Part shown: in pieces, positions 8,437-16,185 of the stretch
Numbering within the stretch: the first letter of the stretch is position 1
How the letters are laid out: each line of letters starts with the position of its first letter
IMG/VR virus record: IMGVR_UViG_3300035701_000006
Location: 1-64,000 of that record
Source: a virus
Length of the DNA stretch: 64,000 nt
Strand: one strand, 5' to 3'
Made by a program: the position numbers and the translations under genes
The notes under the pieces: generated by a model
Told to the model about the DNA's origin: nothing
Database searches by the model: none
What the model saw: the letters and a program-made list of their open reading frames with translations, nothing else

Positions 8437-9212
8437 AGTTTCTCTCTCAACACCGCTACCAGATTTTCATAGGTATGAACGACGACTGCCGAATTGTCCC
8501 AGATCGTCCACGGATAGATATACCCCATGAAAATGCGAGGCTTTCCAAGATTGTGTCTCGTGTAGGTGCAGGCATTCGCGCCGCTGGCCTGAGTAATGAA
8601 AGCGATGCACTTGTTGCTCAAATCGGACATTATCAAAAGGTTGTAAGAAGAGCCATCGTACACGTTTGGTAGTTTGACCTGCGGGTTCGCGGAACATAAG
8701 AAGTTATACTGCGGAAACGTAGTTGCCAAGTTATGAATATAGGCACCAACGCCGTGATTACACTGTCCGGACAGGGCGGGGCCATTTTCAACATATATGG
8801 TGCCTGGGGCACAGAGCGTGCTGAGATCGCGCAGTTGTAGTACTGGTGGCTCAGTTGGAAGATCCAGGAACGTGTTCGTATTATGCATGTGAATCTGTCT
8901 ATTGAAGGTGTGGACCTGATTCACATGCGTCAATCCATAGACATTTAGGATGTCTGGGAAAATGCCGAACCACATGTTGAAAAATTCGAAATCTTTGGGG
9001 CATTCGGGTGTTGGCGTCGGAGACCCATACCCCAGGGGATAGCGTTCGCAGCCGAAGATCTTCACTCCATAGTCCTGCCAGAGGTACATCATAGGGGTAG
9101 GGCACTGGAGTAGAATGTTGGCGCCCGGAAACTTCTTAATGACCGCGTCTATGGCGACCCTTGTCAGCAATACGTCGCCGCTGTGTAAGCTATTGTGGAT
9201 GAAGAAGTTCAT
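8424..9212 (-). CDS. GT9/heptosyltransferase-like glycosyltransferase
   Basis: 262 residues, first gene of the minus-strand block. The N-terminus HSGDVLLTRVAIDAVIKKFPGANILL matches the GDxLLxxPxIxALxxxxPxAxI pattern of ADP-heptose:LPS heptosyltransferases (GT9). A later GVGAYIHNLATTFPQYNFLCSAN and ITQASGANACT may form the C-terminal Rossmann half. It is somewhat shorter than typical GT9 enzymes. Divergent from 9240, with 27 bases between the two starts. Confidence 0.5.
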   Translation of the reverse strand: MNFFIHNSLHSGDVLLTRVAIDAVIKKFPGANILLQCPTPMMYLWQDYGVKIFGCERYPLGYGSPTPTPECPKDFEFFNMWFGIFPDILNVYGLTHVNQVHTFNRQIHMHNTNTFLDLPTEPPVLQLRDLSTLCAPGTIYVENGPALSGQCNHGVGAYIHNLATTFPQYNFLCSANPQVKLPNVYDGSSYNLLIMSDLSNKCIAFITQASGANACTYTRHNLGKPRIFMGYIYPWTIWDNSAVVVHTYENLVAVLREKLCIK

Positions 9213-9239
9213 GTTGTTTATCTTTTAGTACATACTTAC
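9213..9239. promoter_or_regulatory. Divergent intergenic region with late-box-like GTACATAC
   Basis: The 27 bases between the divergent starts at 9212 and 9240 must hold the 5' ends of both transcripts unless promoters lie inside the genes. They are AT-rich and contain AGTACATAC on the plus strand, one base off the GTACATAA box seen before structural operons. No -35/-10 pair for sigma70 is evident. Weak call. Confidence 0.3.
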
Positions 9240-10097
9240 ATGCGCATTCTCACATTCGGACACGATGGTCAAGATGGGTATTATCTGGAGAGGCTGTGTA
9301 GGCAGAGGGAATGGGGATTTTATGGGGTGTCGCGCAAGAGCGGGTTTGTAACTGGCGACGTCTCTGATATGAGAGTCGTGCGGACAGCCATCTCGCAGAC
9401 AAACCCGGATGCTATCATAAACTTGGCGGCCAACAGCAGCATACAGCACCGGGCGGTCCTCGAGAATAATAGGACGATAGTAACCGGGAATCTCAATATC
9501 CTGGAGGCTGCCTATGAACATGACAAGGACGTTCGGGTCTTTGTCACGGGTAGCGGTCTCCAATTCAAGAATAACGGCAATCCTGTTGCCTGGAGCGATC
9601 CATTTGAGGGCAGAGATCCTTATTCCGTGGCGAGGATTGCCTCGGTTTACCAGGCTCGCTATTACCGGTCGCTTGGTATGCAGGTCTACGTGGGGTATCT
9701 CTTCCACCATGAGAGTCCACTAAGGAATAAGTCCTGCGTTAGCCAAATGACATTGAATGCCGCGAAGAAACGCGAGCGGTTCTCTATCGGCGACGTCGAC
9801 GTGAAGAAGGAATGGGGTTTTGCCGGCGACATAGCTGACGGGATAATGACCCTCCTATGTCAGAGCCAGGTATTTGAGGCCACGATTGGAACTGGGGTGG
9901 CGCACTCCATTAAAGACTGGATGTCATTGTGCTTTTCTCGTTTCGGGCTGAACTGGGAGGATTATTGGGACCCTGTCCCAGGCTATGCTCCTGATTTTTC
10001 AACGCTGATCTCCGACACTAGGGTCATGGATAAGCTCGGATGGCGCCACAAGACGGACCTGCCTGGACTCCTGGAGATCATGGATCATGGAACGTAA
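9240..10097 (+). CDS. GDP-mannose 4,6-dehydratase-like SDR with altered active site
   Basis: 285 residues from the ATG at 9240; an upstream ATG in frame at 9195 would overlap the divergent gene and lacks the nucleotide-binding start. GHDGQDGYYL (7-16) is the GxxGxxG NAD(P) site as in GMD, and INLAANSSI (60-68) and LFHHESPLR match GMD. The catalytic set is degraded: where GMD has T-S-E the sequence reads G104-S105-G106, and Y-x3-K is Y128-S-V-A-R132. Only the Tyr remains. The protein may be a related SDR with changed chemistry or a non-catalytic form. First gene of the second plus-strand block. Confidence 0.7.
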   Translation: MRILTFGHDGQDGYYLERLCRQREWGFYGVSRKSGFVTGDVSDMRVVRTAISQTNPDAIINLAANSSIQHRAVLENNRTIVTGNLNILEAAYEHDKDVRVFVTGSGLQFKNNGNPVAWSDPFEGRDPYSVARIASVYQARYYRSLGMQVYVGYLFHHESPLRNKSCVSQMTLNAAKKRERFSIGDVDVKKEWGFAGDIADGIMTLLCQSQVFEATIGTGVAHSIKDWMSLCFSRFGLNWEDYWDPVPGYAPDFSTLISDTRVMDKLGWRHKTDLPGLLEIMDHGT

Positions 10098-10752
10098 GAT
10101 AATGCTACTATGGCCGACAGTAAGGCCACAGCAATGCAGGGAGATGTTTTGCAAATGGGTGAGTCTTGCAGTACACCCGCAGAATGTTAAAATCAAGATC
10201 GCCGTGAATACGCAGGCTCAGCGAGAGATTTTGGGCGAATTTGGCGACGTCATGGTTACAGGGGATGACAGGCCAGGCGCTGCCTACCCCTCATATTGTC
10301 TTACGCAATCTGTCTGGGGTCTTGCCGCAACGGATGTCGTCATTCTTGCAACTGATGACATGCAGCCACCCAAGTCCTGGGACGCCTGGGTCCTGGAGCA
10401 ATTCGAAGGGTTCGACGGGTGTCTCATGGTGAACGACGGATACCAGACGGGCGAGTGTGTGACCTTGCCCATCATGACGTATAGCTGCCTGCTCCGTCTG
10501 AACAAGATCATTTTTCATCCGGCTTATTCACACAATTTCGTTGACAGCGAGCTTTACGACGTGTGTTCCGGGCTTGGCCTGCTCAAGAATTTGAGAGGGC
10601 CAGACCAGCCGATCTTCGAACATGTTCACTGGGCTGCCGGCAAGCGTGCGACTGACGAGCATGACGACCGCGTGAAGGTGCTATTCTGGGCCGATAAAGA
10701 AAAATATCTAAATCGGAAAAGCCTGCCGATTGTAGAAAGGCTGAAAGCGTGA
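10087..10752 (+). CDS. GT-A-like glycosyltransferase
   Basis: 221 residues, overlapping the previous stop by 11 bases. WPTVRPQQCREMFCKWV at the start, ILATDDMQPPKSWD near 85-98 (DD motif in the DxD position) and HNFVDSELYDVCSGLGLL near 150 resemble the donor-binding and acceptor-side features of small GT2-like enzymes. No membrane segment. Sugar specificity unknown. Confidence 0.5.
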   Translation: MERKIMLLWPTVRPQQCREMFCKWVSLAVHPQNVKIKIAVNTQAQREILGEFGDVMVTGDDRPGAAYPSYCLTQSVWGLAATDVVILATDDMQPPKSWDAWVLEQFEGFDGCLMVNDGYQTGECVTLPIMTYSCLLRLNKIIFHPAYSHNFVDSELYDVCSGLGLLKNLRGPDQPIFEHVHWAAGKRATDEHDDRVKVLFWADKEKYLNRKSLPIVERLKA

Positions 10753-11816
10753 AGTTCTTCAACATCGACCTGCACGTGGCGGTCATCGAAGACGTCGCCA
10801 GGATGCTCCAGGAGCTCGGGCACGAGGTGACCAGCATTAACATGTCCGGTCACAATTGGGTCTTCGGTCGGCAGCCGGCGACCGGCTTCGGACCCGTGAA
10901 TACACAGACGTGGCAGTCAGTCACCCCGGATCAGTTTTTCGGTGCGACATATAATCAGCTCAAGGAATTCGGCGGCTTCATCGCAACCTATCCGCCGTCC
11001 CTGAGCCAGATCTACGAGCGGTTTGGCAAGCCCATCATCTGCGTGATTCCGATCCGGTACGAGTATCCTTACCACGGCAACCCGGACGCGTGGCGGGCCC
11101 TGAATGCGTTCTTCCTGAGGATGCACGCGTACAGAAAGATAGTTTTCGTGGCCAATGGCATGTACGACAGCGAGTATTTTCACCATTTTACCGGCATTAA
11201 GCCCTTACTCATCCAGAGCCTGTGCGAGTACGTCGGAGTCAACTACGCGCCCGAGTACGACACGGCGCTTATCATGGACACCAGGTCCAACGCCGCGGTT
11301 AATGAATGCGTCGAGGCGGTTCCGCAGGCAAGGCCTGTTCGCGCCGTCTATGGCCGGTTCCAGTGGTCGGACCTGACAAAGCACAAGGCCCTCATCCATA
11401 TCCCTTTCAACAGCGGGTCCATGTCGTTCTCGGAACACTATTATATGAACATCCCCATCTTCGTGCCCTCAAAAGATTTCTTACTGGATCTCCACAAGAG
11501 GCATAGCGTCCTGAACGAGATCTCATGGAACGGCACCTTTGGATTACAACCCAAGTCCTGTATCGAGGGTGTCAGGACGGACATGCCAGATCCGAACGAT
11601 TATGTCAATCCGGAGACTGTCAGGATCTGGATGGACCTCAATGACTTCTACCAGTTGCCCTACATCATCCAGTTCTCGTCATTCTGCGACCTGAAGCAGA
11701 AGCTCTTGAGCACGGATCTCGCCGACGTCAGCAAGAAGATGCAGGTTTTCAACCAGTCCAGGAAGGCGATCATCCGGAAGGCTTGGATGAGAGCCCTTGC
11801 AAAGGTGGGGATATGA
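10749..11816 (+). CDS. Putative GT-B glycosyltransferase
   Basis: 355 residues from a GTG start overlapping the upstream TGA. The N-terminus MKFFNIDLHVAVIEDVARMLQELGHEV looks like the first Rossmann unit of a GT-B enzyme, and HIPFNSGSMSFSEHYYMNIPIFV near 220 resembles the C-terminal nucleotide-sugar loop with an acidic residue before a bound helix. Lacks the canonical E-x7-E. Codons become more GC-rich from here on. Assigned mostly by context and fold pattern. Confidence 0.45.
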   Translation: MKFFNIDLHVAVIEDVARMLQELGHEVTSINMSGHNWVFGRQPATGFGPVNTQTWQSVTPDQFFGATYNQLKEFGGFIATYPPSLSQIYERFGKPIICVIPIRYEYPYHGNPDAWRALNAFFLRMHAYRKIVFVANGMYDSEYFHHFTGIKPLLIQSLCEYVGVNYAPEYDTALIMDTRSNAAVNECVEAVPQARPVRAVYGRFQWSDLTKHKALIHIPFNSGSMSFSEHYYMNIPIFVPSKDFLLDLHKRHSVLNEISWNGTFGLQPKSCIEGVRTDMPDPNDYVNPETVRIWMDLNDFYQLPYIIQFSSFCDLKQKLLSTDLADVSKKMQVFNQSRKAIIRKAWMRALAKVGI

Positions 11817-12394
11817 CCGTAGAAATCCACCCGATCGGCGTCATGCGTACGACACCAAGCTCGGCAGGCTGGATTGGCATGTGCTGGAATGCCGATCGGA
11901 CTTGCTTATATGAGACGGTTCTCGAGGCCAAGCCAAAGTTAATCTTCGAGGTTGGTACTTGGCTCGGCGGCGGAAGTACGATGTATCTAGCCAAAGGCCT
12001 TCAAAAGAACGGGTTTGGCGAACTTCACACATCTGAAATCGATGCAGCCATCCACCAGCAGGCTTTGGCGAATTATCAGGCCGAATTCCCGGAGCTGCTT
12101 CCCTTCGTGAAGTTCCATCTGGGCAACAGCCTGGAAGTCTTTCCTCCGGTCTTGGTAGGCAAATCCATAGACGTCATCTTCCTGGACGGAGCCGAGAACG
12201 CCGAGGAATCCGTGCGTCAATTCTTGATGTTCGAGCCTTTCACGCACCCGGAATCTATTCTCATGGCTCATGACTGGAACACGGAGAAGATGCGGTCGCT
12301 CCGACCCATTCTCGAAAGTTCCAAGGTCTGGAAGATCTTGAAGGTCATTGGTCCTCCGGAAAGCGTAGGCTTCGTTAAAGCAGTCCGTCTATGA
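11813..12394 (+). CDS. Class I SAM-dependent methyltransferase (Methyltransf_24 type)
   Basis: 193 residues from the ATG at 11813, which overlaps the upstream stop (ATGA); an earlier in-frame ATG at 11783 lies inside the neighbour. LIFEVGTWLGGGSTMYLA is SAM motif I, ELHTSEIDAAIHQQA binds the ribose, DVIFLDGAENAEESVRQF is the D-G-x-H/E element typical of Methyltransf_24, and ILMAHDWN follows. Enzymes with this layout often O-methylate sugars or peptides. Confidence 0.75.
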   Translation: MTVEIHPIGVMRTTPSSAGWIGMCWNADRTCLYETVLEAKPKLIFEVGTWLGGGSTMYLAKGLQKNGFGELHTSEIDAAIHQQALANYQAEFPELLPFVKFHLGNSLEVFPPVLVGKSIDVIFLDGAENAEESVRQFLMFEPFTHPESILMAHDWNTEKMRSLRPILESSKVWKILKVIGPPESVGFVKAVRL

Positions 12395-13251
12395 GAATTC
12401 TGATTGCGGACCGGCTTCTAACGGGACGCCCTCACGCGGATTGGAAGGAAGGGTGGGAGTTATATTATGCCTTCAGAAACCTGGGCATAAGCGCATCCAT
12501 CGCTGGTCCGGGCTGTCCGATGCCAGAGAAGGACATACCAGACGTCGCCAGCCTGTACGATTTTGTCATCATCGTTGATAATTACCCACAGGGTGCTTGG
12601 ACGTGGTGGGATTGGGCGGCTATCAAGATTCCGAAGCTGTTCTATGCTATCGATACCCACGTAAAGGAGTTCCGTGCCTGGGTACCCGGGTTTGTCGAGA
12701 TGACGAAGATGGACGTTGTGGCCCTGAACAATCCCCGAGATTCGTCGCTCTTCCCCGGTCGGAAGACGTTTTGGCTTCCATACGCCGCCTCGAGGAATTT
12801 CGGCGGCGATAGCGTTGTTCAACGGGAGCGCGACGTCGCCTTCATTGGCGGGCCGAACAAGGAGAGGACAGAACTGTTCGATAGCCTTGGTGGTGTTACG
12901 ACGATATCTGCCTTTGGCGACGACTATCTTCGGGAAATGCGTAAGTCCAGGATTTGTTTGAACCTCCCCATAAGCTACGACATCAACGCCAAATACTTCG
13001 AAATACCCGCTTCTGGTACGTTTATGCTGGCTAAAGCGCATGAAGAGCTGCAATCGATCCTACACAAAGACATGCAGGAGATGTTCTGGAAGGACGAGCA
13101 GGACCTCAAGGATAAGATATTATACTACCTCGCTCATGATTCGGAGCGGGAGGGTCTGGCGACCAGCGCCAGGAAGTATATCCTCGCCGAGCACAGCTGG
13201 GAGAACAGGGCGAAGCTCATCCTTTCACAGATGGGATTTGAGCAAAGATAA
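12391..13251 (+). CDS. GT-B glycosyltransferase (Glyco_trans_1_2/CgeB-like), distant third copy
   Basis: 286 residues, overlapping the preceding stop. ADRLLTGRPHADWKEGWEL at the start, LPYAASRNF, DVAFIGGPNKERTELFDSL and FEIPASGTFMLAKAHEEL near 205-220 give the same architecture as the two tandem enzymes at 4230-6290, shorter by about 55 residues. Last gene of the glycan cluster; the tail-tube genes begin 37 bases later behind a late-type box. Confidence 0.65.
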   Translation: MRILIADRLLTGRPHADWKEGWELYYAFRNLGISASIAGPGCPMPEKDIPDVASLYDFVIIVDNYPQGAWTWWDWAAIKIPKLFYAIDTHVKEFRAWVPGFVEMTKMDVVALNNPRDSSLFPGRKTFWLPYAASRNFGGDSVVQRERDVAFIGGPNKERTELFDSLGGVTTISAFGDDYLREMRKSRICLNLPISYDINAKYFEIPASGTFMLAKAHEELQSILHKDMQEMFWKDEQDLKDKILYYLAHDSEREGLATSARKYILAEHSWENRAKLILSQMGFEQR

Positions 13252-13264
13252 CCTGAGGCATATA

Positions 13265-13272
13265 GTAAATAA
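13265..13272 (+). promoter_or_regulatory. Late-promoter-like box GTAAATAA before tail tube 1
   Basis: GTAAATAA followed by CTC, close to the T4 late promoter TATAAATACT. It lies 15 bases before the tail-tube ATG at 13288, with AGGAGG in between. Member of the recurring box family described in the findings. Confidence 0.4.
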
Positions 13273-13287
13273 CTCAGGAGGAATGCG

Positions 13288-13830
13288 ATGCCTGGTTTCA
13301 ACATTATCGGCAGCGAAGTGGACCACCAGGGTCTCAAGGTGCCGTCTGCTAACATCGAGACCAGAAGGACGCATCGGTGGGTCTTTGCGCTCCTTCAGCC
13401 CATGACGGACGCGTCTCTCGTCATCCTGAAGAAGGCTGCGCGACCCAGCTTCAACTTCGACGAAGTCGAGATGCACCACGACCAGGAAGTCTCCTGGTTT
13501 GCTGGTAAGCAGAAGTGGGACGCGATCGAGCTCGAGTGGTACGACGCCGAGCAGGATCCGGAGGTTTCCGGCGGCATCTACGACTGGCTGAACGCCGTTA
13601 CCGATCTGCGAAACGTCAAGGTCTCGAAGCCCAGTAAGTTCCCGTCCGGCTACAAATCCAGGGGCGAGCTCCACATGACGGATGGCCAGGGCAGCTCCAC
13701 GGAGAAGTGGACCATTCACAACGTGTGGCCGTCGAAGGTCAATTGGAATACGCTCGATTACACCTCCTCGGAAATACAGACAATCGCTGTCACCATCCGT
13801 TATGACCGGGCGACAAGATTGGATCAGTAG
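13288..13830 (+). CDS. Tail tube protein 1 (T4 gp19-like)
   Basis: 180 residues with a strong AGGAGG site. Starts MPGFNIIGSEVD, contains NIETRRTHRWVF and a central KWDAIELEWYD, then KWTIHNVWPSKVNW and YTSSEIQTIAVTIRYD, the order seen in gp19-like tail tubes where the last strands form the tube wall. Two paralogues follow immediately. The gene is bounded downstream by an intrinsic terminator, so it may be transcribed as an abundant short message, which would fit the major tube subunit. Confidence 0.8.
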   Translation: MPGFNIIGSEVDHQGLKVPSANIETRRTHRWVFALLQPMTDASLVILKKAARPSFNFDEVEMHHDQEVSWFAGKQKWDAIELEWYDAEQDPEVSGGIYDWLNAVTDLRNVKVSKPSKFPSGYKSRGELHMTDGQGSSTEKWTIHNVWPSKVNWNTLDYTSSEIQTIAVTIRYDRATRLDQ

Positions 13831-13854
13831 ATGCGTCGTGAGCTAGCCGGTAAT

Positions 13855-13887
13855 GAGGACCCTGGTGACAGGGTCCTCTTTGTATTT
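13855..13887 (+). terminator. Intrinsic terminator between tail tube 1 and 2
   Basis: Perfect 10-bp stem GAGGACCCTG/CAGGGTCCTC with a GTGA tetraloop, followed by TTTGTATTT. It sits between two paralogous tail-tube genes, so it would lower transcription of copies 2 and 3 relative to copy 1. Confidence 0.9.
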
Positions 13888-13895
13888 GGAACCTT

Positions 13896-14435
13896 ATGCC
13901 TGGTTTCAATATCATAGGTAGAGAGGTCAGTCCTTCCGCGAACGCGTCCATAGAGACGCGCCGTCGACACCGTTGGGCGTTTTCCGTCACCAGTGCTCCA
14001 CTGGGCATGAATTCCTACCTCAGGGACATTACGGTTTATGCCCTGAAGGTTGACAGGCCTAAGGCCGTCATCGACAAGATCCTGGTCCATCATGGACAGG
14101 ATGTCATCTACATCCCGGGCAAGAGCAAGTGGGAGCCCGTTGAGGTAACATTCTACGAAACGGAAAATCCCGATGCGACGAAGGCGCTCTACAGCTGGCT
14201 TTGGACCGTCGTGAACTTCAACCTGTCAGTGCTCAAGAAGGAGTTCCGGTCCGAGGCTAGGATCGACATGCTGGACGGCGGTGGCAACTCGACATGGGTC
14301 GCCACGCTAAAGAATGCCTGGCCCGTTCAGATAAGTATGGAGTCGCTGGACTACTCGTCCTCGGAAATTGCCAAGACGACGATGACCGTGAGCTATGATA
14401 AGGCCGACATGTCCCATTCAGAATCAGTTGAATAA
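13896..14435 (+). CDS. Tail tube protein 2 (T4 gp19-like paralogue)
   Basis: 179 residues. MPGFNIIGREVS and SIETRRRHRWAF are nearly the same as in copy 1, and KWEPVEVTFYE, NAWPVQISMESLDY and SSSEIAKTTMTVSYD follow in order. Shine-Dalgarno is weak; GTATTTGG, a possible variant late box, overlaps the terminator tail just upstream. Its stop overlaps the next ATG (TAATG). Likely a second tube or tube-end protein. Confidence 0.75.
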   Translation: MPGFNIIGREVSPSANASIETRRRHRWAFSVTSAPLGMNSYLRDITVYALKVDRPKAVIDKILVHHGQDVIYIPGKSKWEPVEVTFYETENPDATKALYSWLWTVVNFNLSVLKKEFRSEARIDMLDGGGNSTWVATLKNAWPVQISMESLDYSSSEIAKTTMTVSYDKADMSHSESVE

Positions 14436-14941
14436 TGCCCGGATTCAAAGTCTTCGGCACGGAACAGGGCGTCGCGGTCCCAAACGTGCTGCTCAAGCAC
14501 CAATGGGAGATCGTCAAGCTAGGTCCTATCCAGATCAACGACACGTCCCCCGCGAGATATGCTAAGGAAGTCGAGCTGCCTAAGATCTCATTCGAAGAGG
14601 AGCAGGTCCGCGGCGCTGCCCTCATCTACAAGTTCGCTTCGATGGCCAAGTGGGAGGACGTGAACGTCACGTTCTACGACACGGAAGGTCTTGCCGCGCA
14701 GATAGAATCCTGGCGCAAGCTCGTCTACTCTGACGAGAACGGAATCGGCCTCGCATCTGACTACAAGCAGACGAGCAAGTTCAGGCTCATTGACCGCGAC
14801 GCAAGCGGTAGCACCCTCGTGATGTTCACACTCAATAATAGCTGGCCGAAGACCATAGGCTACGGTCAGCTCACCTACACGGACAGTGACGCCAAGATCA
14901 TTAGCCTCACCCTCAGCTACGACTACGCTGTCATCGAGTAG
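14435..14941 (+). CDS. Tail tube protein 3 (gp19-like, divergent)
   Basis: 168 residues, translationally coupled to copy 2. MPGFKVFGTEQG, LLKHQWEIVKLG, KWEDVNVTFYD, NNSWPKTIGYGQLTY and LTLSYDYAVIE mirror copies 1 and 2 but with greater divergence and without the IETRR element. In tailed phages such divergent tube paralogues can form specialised rings at the ends of the tube; that role here is inference. Confidence 0.7.
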   Translation: MPGFKVFGTEQGVAVPNVLLKHQWEIVKLGPIQINDTSPARYAKEVELPKISFEEEQVRGAALIYKFASMAKWEDVNVTFYDTEGLAAQIESWRKLVYSDENGIGLASDYKQTSKFRLIDRDASGSTLVMFTLNNSWPKTIGYGQLTYTDSDAKIISLTLSYDYAVIE

Positions 14942-14958
14942 TCTGCGCACCCTCCGTA

Positions 14959-14966
14959 GTACATAA
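14959..14966 (+). promoter_or_regulatory. Late-promoter-like box GTACATAA before gp26-like gene
   Basis: GTACATAA in the 49-base gap after tail tube 3. It lies 24 bases before the GTG start, with the AAGGAGAT ribosome site in between, which is good geometry for a -10-type element. Identical octamers occur at 41973, 45327 and 53830. Confidence 0.45.
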
Positions 14967-14990
14967 CGCCGGATCATAAGGAGATACCCT

Positions 14991-15956
14991 GTGGACGAGA
15001 AGCAGAAGGACCTTCAGCAGCCGGTTGCCGACATCAGCAGCGTCCTGAGGCCGGGGATGAAGGCGGAAGACCTCCTGGATGCCGTCCTAAATTCCAGGGA
15101 CATCATCCCGTGGGAGCCCGTGGCCCTTCCGAGCCAGGGCGCCTACTACAAGGGCGAAAAGGGCGAGCCGCTTATGCCGGACGGGATGGTGCAGGTGAGG
15201 CCGATGGGTATCTTCGCGGATAAGGCGCTGGCGACCGCCAGGCTCGCCCAGAGCGGCAAGTCGCTGGATTGGCTGTTCAGAAAGTGCGTGAAGCTGCCGG
15301 AGGGATTCGACCCCCTCGATCTCATCATTGGCGACCGCATTTTCCTGTTGTATTACCTGCGCGGTATCACGCACGGTCCGGAGTATGAATTCATCGTGAA
15401 GTGCAGCAATGCAGACTGCGGCAAGTCGTCCGAGCAGTTCTACAACCTGTCAGATCTGATCCGGACCGTCGTGCCGCCGAACGAGTCGCTGGGCCAGGAG
15501 CCGTTCAAGGTCCCGCTGCCGTACATGTCCAAGGTGACGAAGCAAGAGTTCTATGTTGGCGTCAGGTTGCTGCGCGGCAAGGACACGCAGGATATCATCA
15601 CGCGCAGAAACTTCCAGAACATGATCAAGCCCCGGGTGGCCAGGCCCAAGTCGGACGTCGACCAGCTCAACATCGGCGGCGTTAACGAGACCCTCGACGA
15701 GACCGTCTCCAAGAACCTGCAGCTCGTCATCGTGCACGTCATGGGCATTCCGGACAGGAGCAAGATCGAGAAGTTCGTGGAGCAGATGCACTCTGAGGAC
15801 ACGGCGACGGTGCGGGAATTCCTGCGTGAGAATTCGCCTGGAATCGACACGCAGCTCGTGATCACGTGCCCGCATTGCGGCATCGAGACGACGGTCGATA
15901 TGCCGATAACGGAATCCTTTTTTCGTCCATCGCGGAAGCGAAGAACTGGACAATGA
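14991..15956 (+). CDS. Baseplate hub assembly protein (T4 gp26-like, T4_baseplate family)
   Basis: 321 residues from a GTG preceded by AAGGAGAT. PWEPVALPSQGAYY and VQVRPMGIFADKALAT near the N-terminus, then GDRIFLLYYLRGITHGPEYEF, are typical of the PF12322-type baseplate protein. Two cysteine pairs, KCSNADCG near 137-143 and TCPHCG near 293-298, could bind zinc. In T4, gp26 helps assemble the central hub. The reading frame ends soon after a run of six T, and an open frame continues for about 75 codons in the +1 register (next entry), suggesting a longer frameshifted product. Confidence 0.8.
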   Translation: MDEKQKDLQQPVADISSVLRPGMKAEDLLDAVLNSRDIIPWEPVALPSQGAYYKGEKGEPLMPDGMVQVRPMGIFADKALATARLAQSGKSLDWLFRKCVKLPEGFDPLDLIIGDRIFLLYYLRGITHGPEYEFIVKCSNADCGKSSEQFYNLSDLIRTVVPPNESLGQEPFKVPLPYMSKVTKQEFYVGVRLLRGKDTQDIITRRNFQNMIKPRVARPKSDVDQLNIGGVNETLDETVSKNLQLVIVHVMGIPDRSKIEKFVEQMHSEDTATVREFLRENSPGIDTQLVITCPHCGIETTVDMPITESFFRPSRKRRTGQ

Positions 15957-16149
15957 GTGGTTCCACATTATGGAGCAAAGCTTCCAGCTGAAGTATTTTG
16001 GGAGGTATTCGCTGTTCGAGCAGGACCTTATGACGGCGGAGGAACGCAACTGGAATCTCAAGAGGCTTGATAGGCAGATTAAGGAGGAGAATAAGCAATC
16101 CCAGCGCGGAGCCACCTCACCTCACGTCCCCAGACCACCTCACGCATAG
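15910..16149 (+). CDS. Probable frameshift extension of the gp26-like protein (or 59-aa ORF from 15970)
   Basis: This frame is open from 15910 to the TAG at 16149 and is +1 relative to the gp26-like gene. It reads VHRGSEELDNEWFHI then MEQSFQLKYFGRYSLFEQ, LMTAEERNWNLKRL, a small helical domain with the aromatic-R-W/Y-R-L ending seen in C-terminal tail-assembly extensions. The first internal ATG (15970) has no ribosome site, and protein-like sequence continues upstream of it. Slippage on CCTTTTTTC (15916-15924), P-site TTT to TTT, would yield a fusion of about 385 residues. Alternative: independent 59-residue gene. Confidence 0.55.
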   Translation, partial: RNPFFVHRGSEELDNEWFHIMEQSFQLKYFGRYSLFEQDLMTAEERNWNLKRLDRQIKEENKQSQRGATSPHVPRPPHA

Positions 16150-16185
16150 CTGCCTCAAAGATAACGTGATCATCTTGGAGCTCAT

